A model generated the notes under the pieces. It was not told the DNA's origin. It made no database searches and worked only from the letters and a program-made list of their open reading frames with translations. A stretch of 64,000 bases of DNA. It comes from Otatea glauca (Eukaryota; Streptophyta; Magnoliopsida; Poales; Poaceae). The stretch is from assembly GCA_036346275.1 (NCBI GenBank), contig CM070725.1, positions 40,176,104 to 40,240,103 on the forward strand, given 5' to 3'. Below, piece by piece: positions 11,880 through 23,786 of this stretch (within the stretch, counting starts at the first letter, position 1; each line of letters begins with the position of its first letter). The translations under genes and the position numbers were made by a program.

Positions 11880-12195
11880 CAGGGTTCATAAAATCGAAAC
11901 CGTGAAAAATCGTAAAAATCAAAACCGCTAAAAACCGTCAAAAACAGAAGGAATAAAAAAAAATTGAAAAAAAATCGAAAACCATTCGGTTTTCGCGAAA
12001 AACCAGCCAACCAATTGAAATATTCCTCCAAAACGGTTTTCAGCGAAAACCACAGTTTTTCAATGGTTTTCGAGCGGTTTTTAACGCATAATTTTTTTCA
12101 ATTTTTTTAATTAAAATTGTTTACCAACGGTTTTGGATCTTGAGCCGTAGCGGTACGCTCGAAAACAACGGTTTTTCGCAGTTTTGTAAACCCTG
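11880..12195. mobile_element. hAT-type MITE, second copy of the 1479-1858 family
   Basis: It starts CAGGGTTCATAAAAT and ends GTAAACCCTG. The flanks are CTCCATAT (11872-11879) and CTCTATAC (12196-12203), matching at 6 of 8 positions. The interior has the same 'aaaaccg' and 'cggtttt' words as the first copy. The degraded duplication suggests it is older than the 1479-1858 insertion. Confidence 0.75.
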
Positions 12196-12203
12196 CTCTA
12201 TAC

Positions 12204-15200
12204 GTTCACAGGTAAATATCATTCCAACTTTTATATTTTGTCCTCAAATATAGGTTATTTTAAGGTTTCAAGATAACTTAACACAATTATTTTCTTCGTA
12301 TATCCCTCCTATTTATTGTCTATGGTTATTTCCAAAGTTAATACTACTATAGAGGGGAGTACCGTAGACTATCCAAGAGTAACATGTGACCTAATAAAGG
12401 AAGGTATCATGGACTTTGTATGCATTATTTCGTTGATTTTTTAAATAATACATTTTAAAATTAAATTTACAAAAAAGCCCTGAAACCTCAATCTGTCGAC
12501 CAAATAAATCCACGATAAAACAATCTGTCGACCAATTCTACCAGTGATAAAATAGACATTTGTCGCTAATCGAATTGGCGACAGATCCTGTCGCCATTTC
12601 ATTTAGTGATAGAAGCTCTATTGCCATTTCATTTGACGATAGAGCTTCTGTCGTCAATTGACATATGTATATTTTTGTAATTTTTTGAGGTATTATTTTT
12701 ATAAAATTATTTAAAAATTATTTTATTTTTTTGAAAAAATCTCATTTGGTTGTTGTGTAAAATCTCAGTGACATCGGTTGAGGAACAGAGGGAGTAGCAA
12801 CAATATGAGACGCCATGTGGAATCCATTTGTGACTTGTAGCTCCCTTCCAAAATAAAATGAAAATTAACATTTTTGTTTTAAAGCCCTATTCGGCCTGGC
12901 TCCGGATTCAGGCTTTCTCAGGAGAAGCCGAACAAGCCGAGCGAAACGGTCTAGCTCCAACTTTGGGTTTTTTTCGGAGCCCGATAGGAGCCGAAACCAT
13001 TTCTTGACAGAAATTGGAGCAGGCCAAGGGCAGCTCCACGGGCTCCTCCAAGCCCTTTCAGGAGAAATATCTACACTACCCTGTCAATGTGACTTCACCT
13101 CCGTTGGGAATGGCGACCTCAACGTTGCTATCTTCAAGCAAGTTCGTCGTAGCTATTCAGTGCCCCTCGACTGAGCTTGTTATTCAGTCACCACCGCTAT
13201 CCATACTTATCGAAACCTTGCCGTCCATGCATGCTTGCTGCTGGTCATGTCCACTCTTACGCCTCTCGACATTGGTTGCCGCCGCTCCCTTGTGGCCATC
13301 GCTTCCTTGATGGTCGCCACGGTCAATCACCACACTGTTCACCACTGCTTCCTTGTGCCACGCCTGATCCAGGCCGTCACCAAAAGGATCGCACCACCGC
13401 CACAGCGCCACCTCAATCCCGTGGTCAGAGAGGAGGTATTGATGGGGAGGATGCGAACTGATTGATGAAGAGGAGCTGGGAAGCAGTGGAGATGTAGAGG
13501 AAGACGTAGGGCTGGGACAAAGAAAAGATAGGGGCAACATCAGCCCAGCTTCTATTTGAAACTGTTTATGGAAAAAGCATAGCAGAAGCAAAAAAAAAAA
13601 GTATGGGTTACATCCAGGCAAAATGGAAAATTATTCTATTTTGATCCAAAATTTTTGAGATAGAGCTGGGCAAAACGATAAATTCTGATCAAATGAACGG
13701 TAAAAGAGAATGGATTTGGTACACGTCTAATGACAATAAATTTTAGGGAATTAGTTAGATTTCTAACCTTAAATCTGTTACGTGATTGGTAAGCTTGCGT
13801 TGTCTTCTCCTTCTCTTGCTTTAACAAGGCATCTCTCCTTGCGTAGATAAATCTTTTTTTGCCACAGTGTTGTGATCGGGGCTGGAGGAAGAGAGTCTAG
13901 CTGGAGGTGGGAGTGGCGTCGGAGATGATGAGGGTGGAGAGGTGGCGAACCAGAGGGAGACGCGGTGATGACGAGTAGTAGGAGACGCGATGGCGGCGAC
14001 AACTAGAGCTTGGATGGAAGAGAGGTAGGGAGGGGGAGGAAATAACCATATCAAATGGCAAGAAATGAAAGGAACATTTTAAAGGCAAGTATAGTGCCTG
14101 TGCTAACGCTACGACGGCAGTACACCCGCTTATCAATTAAATGAGAAGATAAGTATGAATACAACACTTAATAATAAAAGAGAAATTTAGAATCTTAAAT
14201 GAATTTAGAAAGAAAAACGGAACTAAATGGAGGTCGAATGGGCGAAAACGGGCTCCCAAAAGATTTTAAATCTAGAAAGAGAAAGAAAAAAGAATTTTCT
14301 GATTTTAGATTATTTTTTTGCAGCTTCCACAGACGCTGGCTTGGCAGTATAAGGGGAGGAAAGGCTAGGTGGCCGGCCGATCGCGATGGGTCGGCATTGG
14401 TGCGGCGAGATCACTGCACCGGCGCTGCTGGGAGGAGTCATGGTTGCGGTGAATTTAGCGGAAAAGATGATGATGATGGCTTAGGTTACCTCCAAAATCC
14501 GCGATCTTTACAAGAGGAGCACTTGGGGATTTACGCAATGCGATGGGGTGGAGGAGAGCTCATGGCTTTTATAGCCCCAAAACAAGCATATTTATGGAAA
14601 CCATAATTTGGGATCAAATCAGATTAGGAGGAAATTTTGGCAATAGAGCACAAAATTTGGGAAATTAACACCATAGATGGAAAGAGGAGATTTGGTGCGG
14701 GATTGATGGAGCTTTGGAGCTTCTTTCTTGCTTTAATGGAGGGAGAGAAGAGAAGAAGCTTCTTCTGTCCTGGGCTGCTGACTAGAAGAAGCTACAGTGA
14801 GTTGCCTTCATTTTTTTAAATATAGAAGGATTTTTAAAAGATAGCACATTAGGTTAAAAAATTCTAGAAAAATTCTCAAAAAAACTTTTGATTATTTTGT
14901 ACTTAATAAAATTATTTTAAAAAAAATTTAAATTATAAATTTGCCGAGGCACGGCGGCCGCGAGGTCGCTGACCAGCAACCTCGTCGCGTCGGCAAAACC
15001 ACCGATGACGCACCGTGGAGCCATTGCGGACTGCGTTCTCCGCCACGCCCCATCTCCGGTTTCCTTTTCCCAAGACGTAATGTATGGTCCTTTCCTTTTC
15101 GGGACGTTTGTTTCCTTTTCCTTGTTAATCTTTGGAGGTGAGGGAAGGTCATTGTGGGCCACAGGATGATTTCGGAAAAATATGGAAAAATAAATCGCGC

Positions 15201-15449
15201 TCGCGACCGTTGGATCCGCAAGGAAAAAAGATAAAATTAAACAGTGCTCGTCTTACTACCGGTTCCGCGAGAAAAATTGAAAAATTAAGCAAGACTCACT
15301 GCATCGTTGGTTCCTTAGATAAAAATGAAAACAAAAATTGGCGCTCTCGTGCTTTGAAATTAGGCTCTATGGGGCTAGATCCGTAAAAATGTCTCGAGAA
15401 GGGTTATATTCGGAAAAAAATACGATCACAATGCCAGGACAATAAAAAA
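12204..15449. other. Gene-free, repeat-like region
   Basis: At 12490-12660 there is a short block with inverted 'ctgtcgcca' and 'tggcgacag' words. At 13010-13500 the sequence is GC-richer, with overlapping open frames on both strands that are Ser/Pro/His-rich and look like compositional artefacts. At 13860-14060 a run of 'gaggtgg' words gives similar artefacts. No exon-intron pattern or known domain could be supported. Confidence 0.4.
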
Positions 15450-15652
15450 TTCAAGTCTTGTTTCCTTGCATGCGGATCCTCCCTGTTTATTTCCTTGTTT
15501 GATTCACCCTCCTTCCAAATATGTAGTACGTACAATTTTGGCCAGTAAAAAATTCAAGTCTGGTTTCTTTGCATGCGGATCCTCCTTATTTATTTCCTTG
15601 TTTGATTCGCTCTCCTTCCAAATATGTAAGTGGGGGAGGTCTGTTGTGGGCC
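15450..15652. repeat. Tandem duplication, period about 103 bp, two copies
   Basis: The word ttcaagtc starts both copies (15450 and 15553). Each continues through 'gcatgcggatcctcc', 'tttatttccttgtttgattc' and 'ctccttccaaatatgta', with about ten differences. A related flanking block, 'gtgggccacagg.atgatt', occurs both at about 15154 and at about 15645. Function is unknown. Confidence 0.75.
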
Positions 15653-15659
15653 ACAGGGA

Positions 15660-17955
15660 TGATTAGACACGCTAAATAATGGCCATCGGATGTAGGTGAG
15701 TAGAACTGAGGAAAGATCTGAGACGTTCATTTTGATGAATGCAAGTTTCTGGGGACGTTTTGCTGGTGCACGAACATTGGACCATCTCTAATAAGGTGCA
15801 TTATTTAGGGTGGACGTAGGAAAAATTTCTTAGGTGCATTATAAAAGAGTATAGATTGGATCTTCTTGAATTAATGTTATCTTTTTTAAGGGGTAAATTA
15901 GTGTTATCTTGTGATCCCTATGTTCTCCTGCTAGCCAATGGCATGCTCTCTCATGATTTGCACACTAGTCATTTACCAGTGAATTGGCCCATTTCTCTTT
16001 GAGAGTGAGTCCTGAAGTTGTCAGGCCTAGCGGCGCACCTATCCCGTGAAGTGTAGTAGCCTGGTCCCAACAATATTACGAAGAATTAGGCCCATTGAAC
16101 AACTAGGTAGCCTTTCACCCAACCAACCCAGATATTTTCACAATCCTAAAAATGTAAACACAGCCTCTATCACCCAACCCAAAATTCCGGCCCGTTTAGC
16201 AACAAATGCCAACTAAACATTCCAGTCCACATGATCGAAATCCCAGTTGACAAACCAGGGGGAGGGGGGTTGCAAAAACCTCCTCCCGTTCAGAAAACAC
16301 TGTTGGGCAATGCTACGGAAGCAAGCAACAACACTACACCATTTTTTTGCAAACCTGAGAACCTGAGACACTTCAAATTTGATTTAGCGTTCCAAAGATT
16401 ATCGAACACTTTCTGCGGTACATTCAGCTAGAGGATTCAAGATAGATAGGGACGTTACATTTGCATTTTTTAATTCGGCGCCGTTTCCTTCAGTAAAATA
16501 AATAAATAAAAATAAATCTGCCAAGCTATGGGATTGTATCTGTTGAAATAAAACAAAACAGCAGCCAGATGATGTACATACACATTACACATATGAATGA
16601 CAGAATGAAAAAAAGTGTTGGACAGGCCATTAAAACTGGATAATGACGCAAGTTAAAGTTGGTCTTGTTTTTATATATCTCGTCATCTTATGGCGATGAG
16701 GTGCTCGATCACATGGCCTGTTCTTGGCTAATTGGTTCTCAACTGCTCTCACTTAAGGCCTTTCAGGAAAGGTGCAGTGCCCCCCTACAACACAGTCTAA
16801 TCTGCATGCATCTAATCTAGCTCTAGCAGCTGGAAGGGTCGAGCCAACCTAATTGATAGGATCCAACTAACCTCCTTCACTGGTTTGGGTCTAACTTTCA
16901 TGGGAAGAAACCCATTATGTAATAGCACAAAAATTTGAAAACAAAATTTACAAAACGCACCTAGGAGTCACCTAACTAATAATGATTGTTAAGGTTATTC
17001 TGCTACGACTCGTCACACGTATGAGATCCTTGCAGACCTGCGGGTAGTAAATATGGGCAGTGTGCCAAATGCCACCGTTCAAGTCCCCATTATTTGCGAT
17101 ATAGTAAATCTTAAATGAGTTTATTTTTGTGTGTTTTTGAGGATTTAATCCCTGGTTGCTAAGCCTTAAGACATGTATAATGTTAACCAATTGCATAATT
17201 TCTAAGAAAAAGAATACGTCCACTCCTTGAGGAATTTCTCACTTTTTATAACCTGGGATGATCCATCACTGAGGCGTGAATTGAAGGCGATAGGAGCACA
17301 CACGCCACATGGAAACGAAGAATGATACTACTACTACTACTAGAGATGGATCGAGGGAAGAAAGGGAGAAGACAAAGGAAATACAATTTGGAACGGAGTC
17401 TAGATAGTTGACTTGCTCTCTCCTGCAAATCAAGTATGCTAGAAAAAGGCAATGAAGTAGCAGAAACGACATTGACGTTGTACAAAGAAAAGGTGAAGAA
17501 GGATAAGCATCGACGTTATGTCTACTGTACAAAGAAAAGGATTCTGGTGAATGTGAAGGCAAACCGAAAGTATGTTGGATCATTTCTTCTTCTTGTTGAG
17601 CAAAGATTCTTAATTAGTACTACTAATGATAGCATCAGATGGAACGAGTCTGTTAAAGTTAAACCTAATATCCACGGGTACAACGAATGGGAGTAGGTTA
17701 TATCTTTAAAAAAAAGGAGTAGGTTAATTAGGTGTTGAGTGCTATGCATGCACCACAAGACGAATGGAGGCCTAATAGAAAAGATCAACATTTGTACTTA
17801 AACATATTTCTGGTTATTCAATCAGACATATCTTTCTCGTTCTTCAATCAGAATTCTAACCGTGATAATATAAATTATTCTATGTTGCCATCAGATTTTG
17901 GCAGGTAAAATAGTAGGCAAAAGTATTTTTGGTAGTTGATACAATTTTAAGAAAA
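15660..17955. other. Gene-free spacer before the CACTA element
   Basis: Only short open frames occur, for example plus-strand 17436-17696 (86 residues, Lys/Arg-rich, unrecognised). A (cta)n microsatellite lies near 17324-17342. No RNA gene or paired termini were found. Confidence 0.4.
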
Positions 17956-18215
17956 CACTATTATAGAAAGGTCTATATTAAACGCTTCATCACAGACGAT
18001 TCTCAAACTCCGTCTGTGTTAAACATAACCACAGATGGTTTTCAAGCGCAACCGTCTAAGTTTTGGAAATGCTGATATCACAGACGGTTTGTGGGTAGAA
18101 CCGTCTGTTATAAACTGATATCACAGACGGTTTGTGGTTAGAATATTCGTTTGTGAAATCACAGTCACAGATGGATATTCTAACCACGAACCGTCTGTGA
18201 TACGACTGAGACCAC

Positions 18216-18223
18216 TATATAAA
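18216..18223 (+). promoter_or_regulatory. TATA box inside the CACTA element
   Basis: TATATAAA lies just inside the left subterminal repeats. It is followed about 30 bp later by a pyrimidine-rich, 'aaaccctag'-containing leader. It would drive plus-strand transcription through the captured fragment. Confidence 0.5.
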
Positions 18224-19048
18224 CATATCGAGGTTCCTCGCGCAGACCTTAGCACCTAGCGCGTTTCGCCTCCCCCAAACCCTAGCCCCCGGCGTCTTCC
18301 TCCTCGGCGACATCCTCCTCCGAGACCTCCCTCACGGCGACCTCCTCCCCGTGTCCTCCACTCCTCCCCCTCAGCGACCACCTCCTCCTCCCCTTGAGCC
18401 CGTGCTCCGTACATTTGATTCGGTGAGTCCATGTGTCCTTGTAGATCCTTATCCTATGATTTGTATGGATGATTGCTAAAATAGTAAACAAAGTACACAA
18501 AAGATCGATCTCTACCTAAGGCATACATGCATAGTTTAGATTATCCTTCAATACTGTTTCACTGTGAGCCTCAATTTTATCCTTTGATCTTCGGGTCTAA
18601 AAAAAATAAAGGCATACGTGCATAGAACGGTCGTAGATAAATGGCAAAATGTAGATTGGAAGATGGCAAAATCGAATTAACTCATGTCCATATATGGTGA
18701 TTAGGCATGATAGTAATCAAAGTACACAAAAGATCGATATCTACCTAGGGCATGCATGCATAGTTTAGTTTATCTGCAACTTTAATGCTGCTAGAACACT
18801 TATCTGGTGATTAGGCATGACTTAATTTAGTTAAATGTAATATCTGTGACAATCTCTTATACTCTTTTTTTTGTATTTGTGACTACTGTTCATGTAGTTT
18901 GTATTATATGCATGTTTTGTAATATACAAGAACATTGAAATTCTCATTGCCACTACTTTGATCAATCCATTATTCTAATATGTGAGAATATCATATTGTT
19001 TCTGATCTAAATTAATTGACAAGATTGAAATCTGATTTGGTAAAATAG

Positions 19049-19490
19049 ACGACATGGAAAAGCTGTTGGATGCAAAACAAAAACTTGATGTGGAGATAGA
19101 ACAACTGAATGGAAAGTCTGAGTTAACAGAATAGATTTATGAGATGAAATAAAAACTAAAAGACATAGATGACAAATTGCAAGATATTGAATCTGTTAAC
19201 ACGACATTTATCATTAAGGACCACAAGGCGAATGCAGAGCTAGAAGAAGTCGAAGCTAAAGCTTATAGAGGTAATATAAAGGTTTCCAATATTTAATTTG
19301 ACATGGTTACAGATAATATACCAAGACACCATTTTCACAACAACATGATCGTTTTTGTAGTTATTAATAGATATAACTGAAAGTCAATCGGTTATTAGTG
19401 TCAAACAAATGGGCATTGTGGCGGAGTTGTGGAACTTTAGGGAGAATCGAAAAGCCTCTGTTGCGGAAGTTATGGCATAAGTGAAAATAG
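19049..19490 (+). pseudogene. FDM/IDN2-like (XH-domain family) fragment captured by CACTA
   Basis: Two exon-like blocks are visible. Block 1 (19049 to about 19269) encodes a coiled-coil stretch with DAKQKLDVEIEQLNGK and, after two in-frame stops, VNTTFIIKDHKANAELEE, ending at an AG|GTAATA donor. Block 2 starts after a TTTGTAG acceptor near 19360 and reads LLIDITESQSVISVKQMG. The order matches the coiled coil and start of the XH domain of FACTOR OF DNA METHYLATION / IDN2 proteins, which act with double-stranded RNA in RNA-directed DNA methylation. The stop codons (TAG, TAA) and loss of similarity after block 2 make it a pseudogene. Identification rests on recalled family motifs. Confidence 0.6.
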
Positions 19491-20048
19491 GTTGTCTATG
19501 TTATTCTCATTCAGAGATGAGGATGAAGTAGAAATAAATCAGAGCATGACAACTTTCATGACGAACTATGGATGGAATTGGATTTTGCTTTGGAATCCAT
19601 CAACATTAGAATAAGAAAGGGGATAAAAGTGCTACAAATGTTCATATTTTAGGACCATCCTCATCAAACAAGCTATTTCTCTATGCTTCTAGGATGTTTT
19701 GATATGCAATTGCAAAATTTATAACTGGTTGTGCCTTGTAAATGTTATTGTAGAAATATCAAAGAGACTAAAATTTCAAACAACAAATACTAATCATGAA
19801 AGTTCTACCAAGAGAGTTAGGAAAAAAATATATCACAGACGGTTCTATTTAAAAGCCGTCTATGATCAACTCGTATCACAGATGATTTTATTTAAAAACC
19901 GTCTGTGATATGTGTTTTCACAGTTGATAGAGAAACCGTCTGTGATATGTATCGTATTATCACTGACACATGCTTACAGATGGTTCATAAAACCATCTGT
20001 TATGACGTTTTTGAATTGTCTATAATAGCCTTATCTGTAGTAGTGAAA

Positions 20049-20690
20049 TATCGGGACTTGTCAAAATTAGAATCAAGCATCGGTCATTCTAAGAAGCCTT
20101 CAGAAGATGCCGACTAAGGAAAGGTAGATGTAAGAAAGGAAATCGTCAACAAGAGATTGGAGATGAGAAGATTTGAAGACAGATAGGGACTCTATCCAAG
20201 AAAAGTTTGAGCAGAGACAAAAAGAGGTACAATCCAAAATAGAGTCGACTGTTTTAGAATATAAATACCATGTACCAGTTGGTAGAAAAATGTACATACA
20301 CCAACCATTACTACTTTTTTGCATCTACTTTACCTGTACTTAAGAGTAGGATGTAGCTAGTAGAATCTTACATTTGTATTTCGACTTCTATCAATAATGC
20401 TTCACATCGACATATTGATTAATATGTGAGTTTACACACATCCTCTGTTTTGAGGTTTCATTCCTATTCATTATTGCTTCGCATCGACATCTCGTACAGG
20501 ATTGACTTTTGTTTACGTTTACCTATCACCGACTTTGCCAATTTGTTGGAAAATCATATGGACGCGTCACATACGCAGCTAGAGAGCACCATCCATAGGG
20601 ACACGGTGCTGATGTCGGGAATTTTCCGGCAGCAACACACTCTTGGCATGTCTAGTGAGACCCAAATCGTTTAATCAATATCAAGATGTC
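20049..20690. other. Unassigned sequence between the CACTA element and the gypsy gag remnant
   Basis: No domain was recognised. A lysine-rich coding-like stretch on the plus strand (about 20060-20240) is broken by stops and may belong to the same decayed retroelement as the following gag. Confidence 0.35.
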
Positions 20691-21338
20691 ACCAAAGCTT
20701 AATGAAGATTCATGGCTTCTGAAAGGCATCATATAATTTCAATGTATCAGAAGAAATTTGATTATTTTGGATATTGGAGAAATTTCTAATGAAGCGCAAG
20801 CAAAGTTTACTTAGATGATGGAGGAATTGATGAGAAGATTTTGGCGTTGTTTTATCAAGAAGCGTGATGGTCAAATCGTTCCTCATGAGGAAGCTCACCC
20901 TAGTGCAGAGGATCTGATATCGACTGTCATTTCGATGATTCTGCCGACTTCGCAGAATCCACTGATTCCAGCATCGACTCCGACGAGTTCACCGAGCATA
21001 TATCAAGTTACCCAAGATGAGTTTAGTGATCTTGTTAATCAATCAGTGCATAAGGCTCTTCAACAACTCTTCAATGTTCGTATCTTTAATCATTTCTTTT
21101 ATGCTATCATGAAATGTCTATTTCAGGAACTCGCAACTTCGCTGGAGTTGTTTTTTATGTTGATTCTAGAATTACCAGATATCCTACATTTTCTCCAAAT
21201 ACGTCGGATTTTGTGAGAATCCCATCAAGAATAGTCAGTGGGTAGCTTCTACATCCAATGTACATCAGACATCATGGCCATACCGTTGATAGCACTAACA
21301 CGTCTGACTATCAAAGAAATATACAAACATACTGATGG

Positions 21339-22810
21339 TGCTGGGTACGAGTAGGCTACTCTAATGAAAAATTAAAAATTTTCTACCACGTAACTAAAGA
21401 ACCACTGCAAGTTATAGATCACAAAACTACCACTAGACGCGTAGACCCGTAGCGAAAGTAGAGTCGATATAGCTCGGTGGTGCAGATGTAGTCGTACTAG
21501 CCTCGTGCTTCCCCAATAGCTCCTTATGACTGCCGCAAGTTGCGGATCGTCCTAGCGTTGAAGCTTCACAACAACGCCTTCAAGGTATACACATCCACAC
21601 GTACGGGGCAGGAACACCACGTGCCGGAGTGCTAGCGCCGGATGCGCGGTTCTAGGCAGAGGAGGGGTGGCGAGCGGCTAGGGTTTCGGGAATTCCGAAT
21701 TCTTATTGTGTTTTTTCGTGTCTCTCTCTTCGCAAAGCCACCACCTCCTCCATTTATATAAACGTCCCATAACAGGTTTCAACTCTTAAAGCCCATTAGG
21801 AATTCTAAGCCCATTACAACTCGGATCCCTATCCAAATTGGTTACAGCCCCTTAAGCGTGCGACCCTAAAGGTTCACATGCACTCGGACATGACTGGAGT
21901 ACCCCTATCGATTGTTGAGTACTCCTACTCGACCATCAGGTATTCTTACTCGACCAATAGTCGATAGTGGCCCCTAGCAGAACTTACCGACTTCCGAATA
22001 CATGTAAAGATCGGATGAACCTTAACAATGCCCTATATGCATTTTCTTTTGCCTCACGATATTGGTTAAACCCAAGGCGAGTTGTTGTCATCCTTATTTG
22101 GATGACTCGACCACTTTTTCTTGATGCCGTGACTCGGATTCCCCGAATACATCGAGTTAACTTTTTAACTCGATGACTTGAGTAACTCTTTACTAGAGTA
22201 GCATGGTCATGCGTTTTTGGAATCCAACCACTCGAGAGGCCTAGAGATATCTCTCCCGTTGTATGGAGGGGCAAATCATATCTTGATCGACTACGCCTCG
22301 CAGCAATTTCATGACAAACTCGAAAGCTATCTTTATTACTACCTAGTTACGGAGTAGCGTTTGACGACCCCTAAGTAACCCATTACGTATCTTGAGAACA
22401 TGCGACAATCTCAAGTCGAAGAATATAGCATACATATCGTATATGAGACGAACTGATGACATGAAATAAAACAATGTTCTCGCAGTGTCTCATAGGGGGT
22501 TAATGTCCAACACCAAGTTCTTTAACATGTGTCCATATTATTGGTTTGATATCTCTATACCTATTTCTCATAAAACATGATCATCGATCAATATATATGC
22601 TAGTCTACTTATATGTGTCCTCATATGATTATCGACTAGAAACCCCTTTTTAGATTGAATATCATAAAGATAAATATAGAGTTTTACAAACAAGTCACGC
22701 ATTTTGTTAATCAATATCTATGATGTTATTCAAAGAACAATCTTATAGTTCATGAATATTTATGGAAATACAAACATTTCTATGATTACCTCTAGAGCAT
22801 ATTTCCAACC
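21339..22810 (-). mobile_element. BARE/Angela-like copia solo LTR, 1472 bp
   Basis: On the minus strand it begins (G)GTTGGAAATATGCTCTAGAG, very close to the conserved BARE/Angela LTR start, and ends in CCCAGCA. The flanks GATGG (21334-21338) and GACGG (22811-22815) form a 5-bp target-site duplication with one mismatch. There is no internal region, so it is a solo LTR left by recombination. It interrupts the gypsy gag reading frame. Confidence 0.8.
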
Positions 22811-23279
22811 GACGGAGCTTTGGCCAAAACTCTAGCTAATTCGTCAACCAATGCAAATTTATCGGCACCACTTGCCATAGGAAATCAGTGTCCGTAATTT
22901 CCAATTGGGGATTTGTCTAATCAAATAGCAACAACTTTGGTAGCTTCATCAGCCGATCAAGTCGCCTCGCGTGACTCTTCAGCCAGCGATGCCAAAGTTA
23001 ACAGGATTTGGCCTCAGGGGTAGGATATCAATGAGTTAGGGATGTAATCGGATCGGATATTTACCGTCCGACCAACCGACTGACCGGATACTTTCGGATC
23101 GGATTCGGTTAGTTGATTCGGATATTTGTCGGATTCGGATATTTTTATTCGGATTCGGTATCGAATTCGGAATAATAGTATCCGTCGGATCGGTATTTTT
23201 TGACAATATTATCAGATATTTTCCGAAATAAAGTATCGGATATCCAATCTCGGTCTCTCCTCAATTATCCGAGTCCCGA

Positions 23280-23724
23280 ACCCAGCTAGGGCCCAGCGGG
23301 GGGCGTCGCACGGGAGCGTGAGGAGGGGAGCCGAGAGCCGGCTCTTGCGCCGGGACCAGGGGCCGAGCGGTGGCCCTGGAGACGCGGGCCCACAGGTGCA
23401 GGAAGGCGCATGCGCGGGAGGAAGGGGAGAGCTGGCGGGAGTCGGACCGGCGGCGGGGCAGATCGACGACGACGGCAACGAAGCAGGCCGGCAAAGCAGC
23501 CAGGCGGCGCGGCCCTAGGGCGAGGGCCGAGCGAAGGCGGGGAAGGCGGCAGCCAACGAACCAGTGACGTCGTCCTGTCCTCGACGGCGGAGGTGGCCGC
23601 TGCGGTGGACTTCGACTCAATGCTCGGCATCTACGAGGGATTCTGCAACCGCAAGCAGGTCGCCGCTCTCGCTCTATGCTTGTTTCGCTGTTCGGTGCTA
23701 TTAGTTGTAGTAGTTAAGGGGTGA
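23280..23724 (+). other. GC-rich open stretch inside the hAT element, origin unknown
   Basis: Several overlapping frames are open on both strands because the sequence is GC-rich. The best coding-like part is plus-strand 23560-23660, reading SSTAEVAAAVDFDSMLGIYE, followed by a possible splice site at 'aag|caggtcgcc'. I do not recognise it. It may be the leader of the hAT transposase gene, since a GC-rich leader lies at the corresponding end of 44079-49486, or a captured host exon. Confidence 0.35.
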
Positions 23725-23786
23725 GGTCGGTCAGACCGACGGCGAAGGCCGGCTGGAATTGGAGGAGTTGGAGATGAACTAGAAGA

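Larger units (their letters stand above)
17956..20045 (+). mobile_element. Non-autonomous CACTA element, 2090 bp, carrying a gene fragment
   Basis: The left end is CACTATTATAGAAAGG; the right end is CTGTAGTAGTG, whose reverse complement starts CACTACTACAG. Both flanks are AAA (17953-17955 and 20046-20048), the 3-bp duplication expected for CACTA elements. Subterminal regions are packed with 'tcacagacggtt' in both orientations (17990-18205 and 19825-20000), the usual transposase-binding repeat arrangement. A TATA box and a GC-rich leader (18240-18425) follow the left array. There is no transposase. The interior carries an FDM/IDN2-like coding remnant. Confidence 0.9.

Noticed and set aside
12880..13060. 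Possible MITE starting agccctattcggcctggctcc
   Set aside because: No convincing partner terminus or target-site duplication was located.
13014..13621. Possible Ser/Pro-rich protein genes on either strand
   Set aside because: The composition is low in complexity and competing frames are open on both strands. No start context or exon pattern supports a gene.
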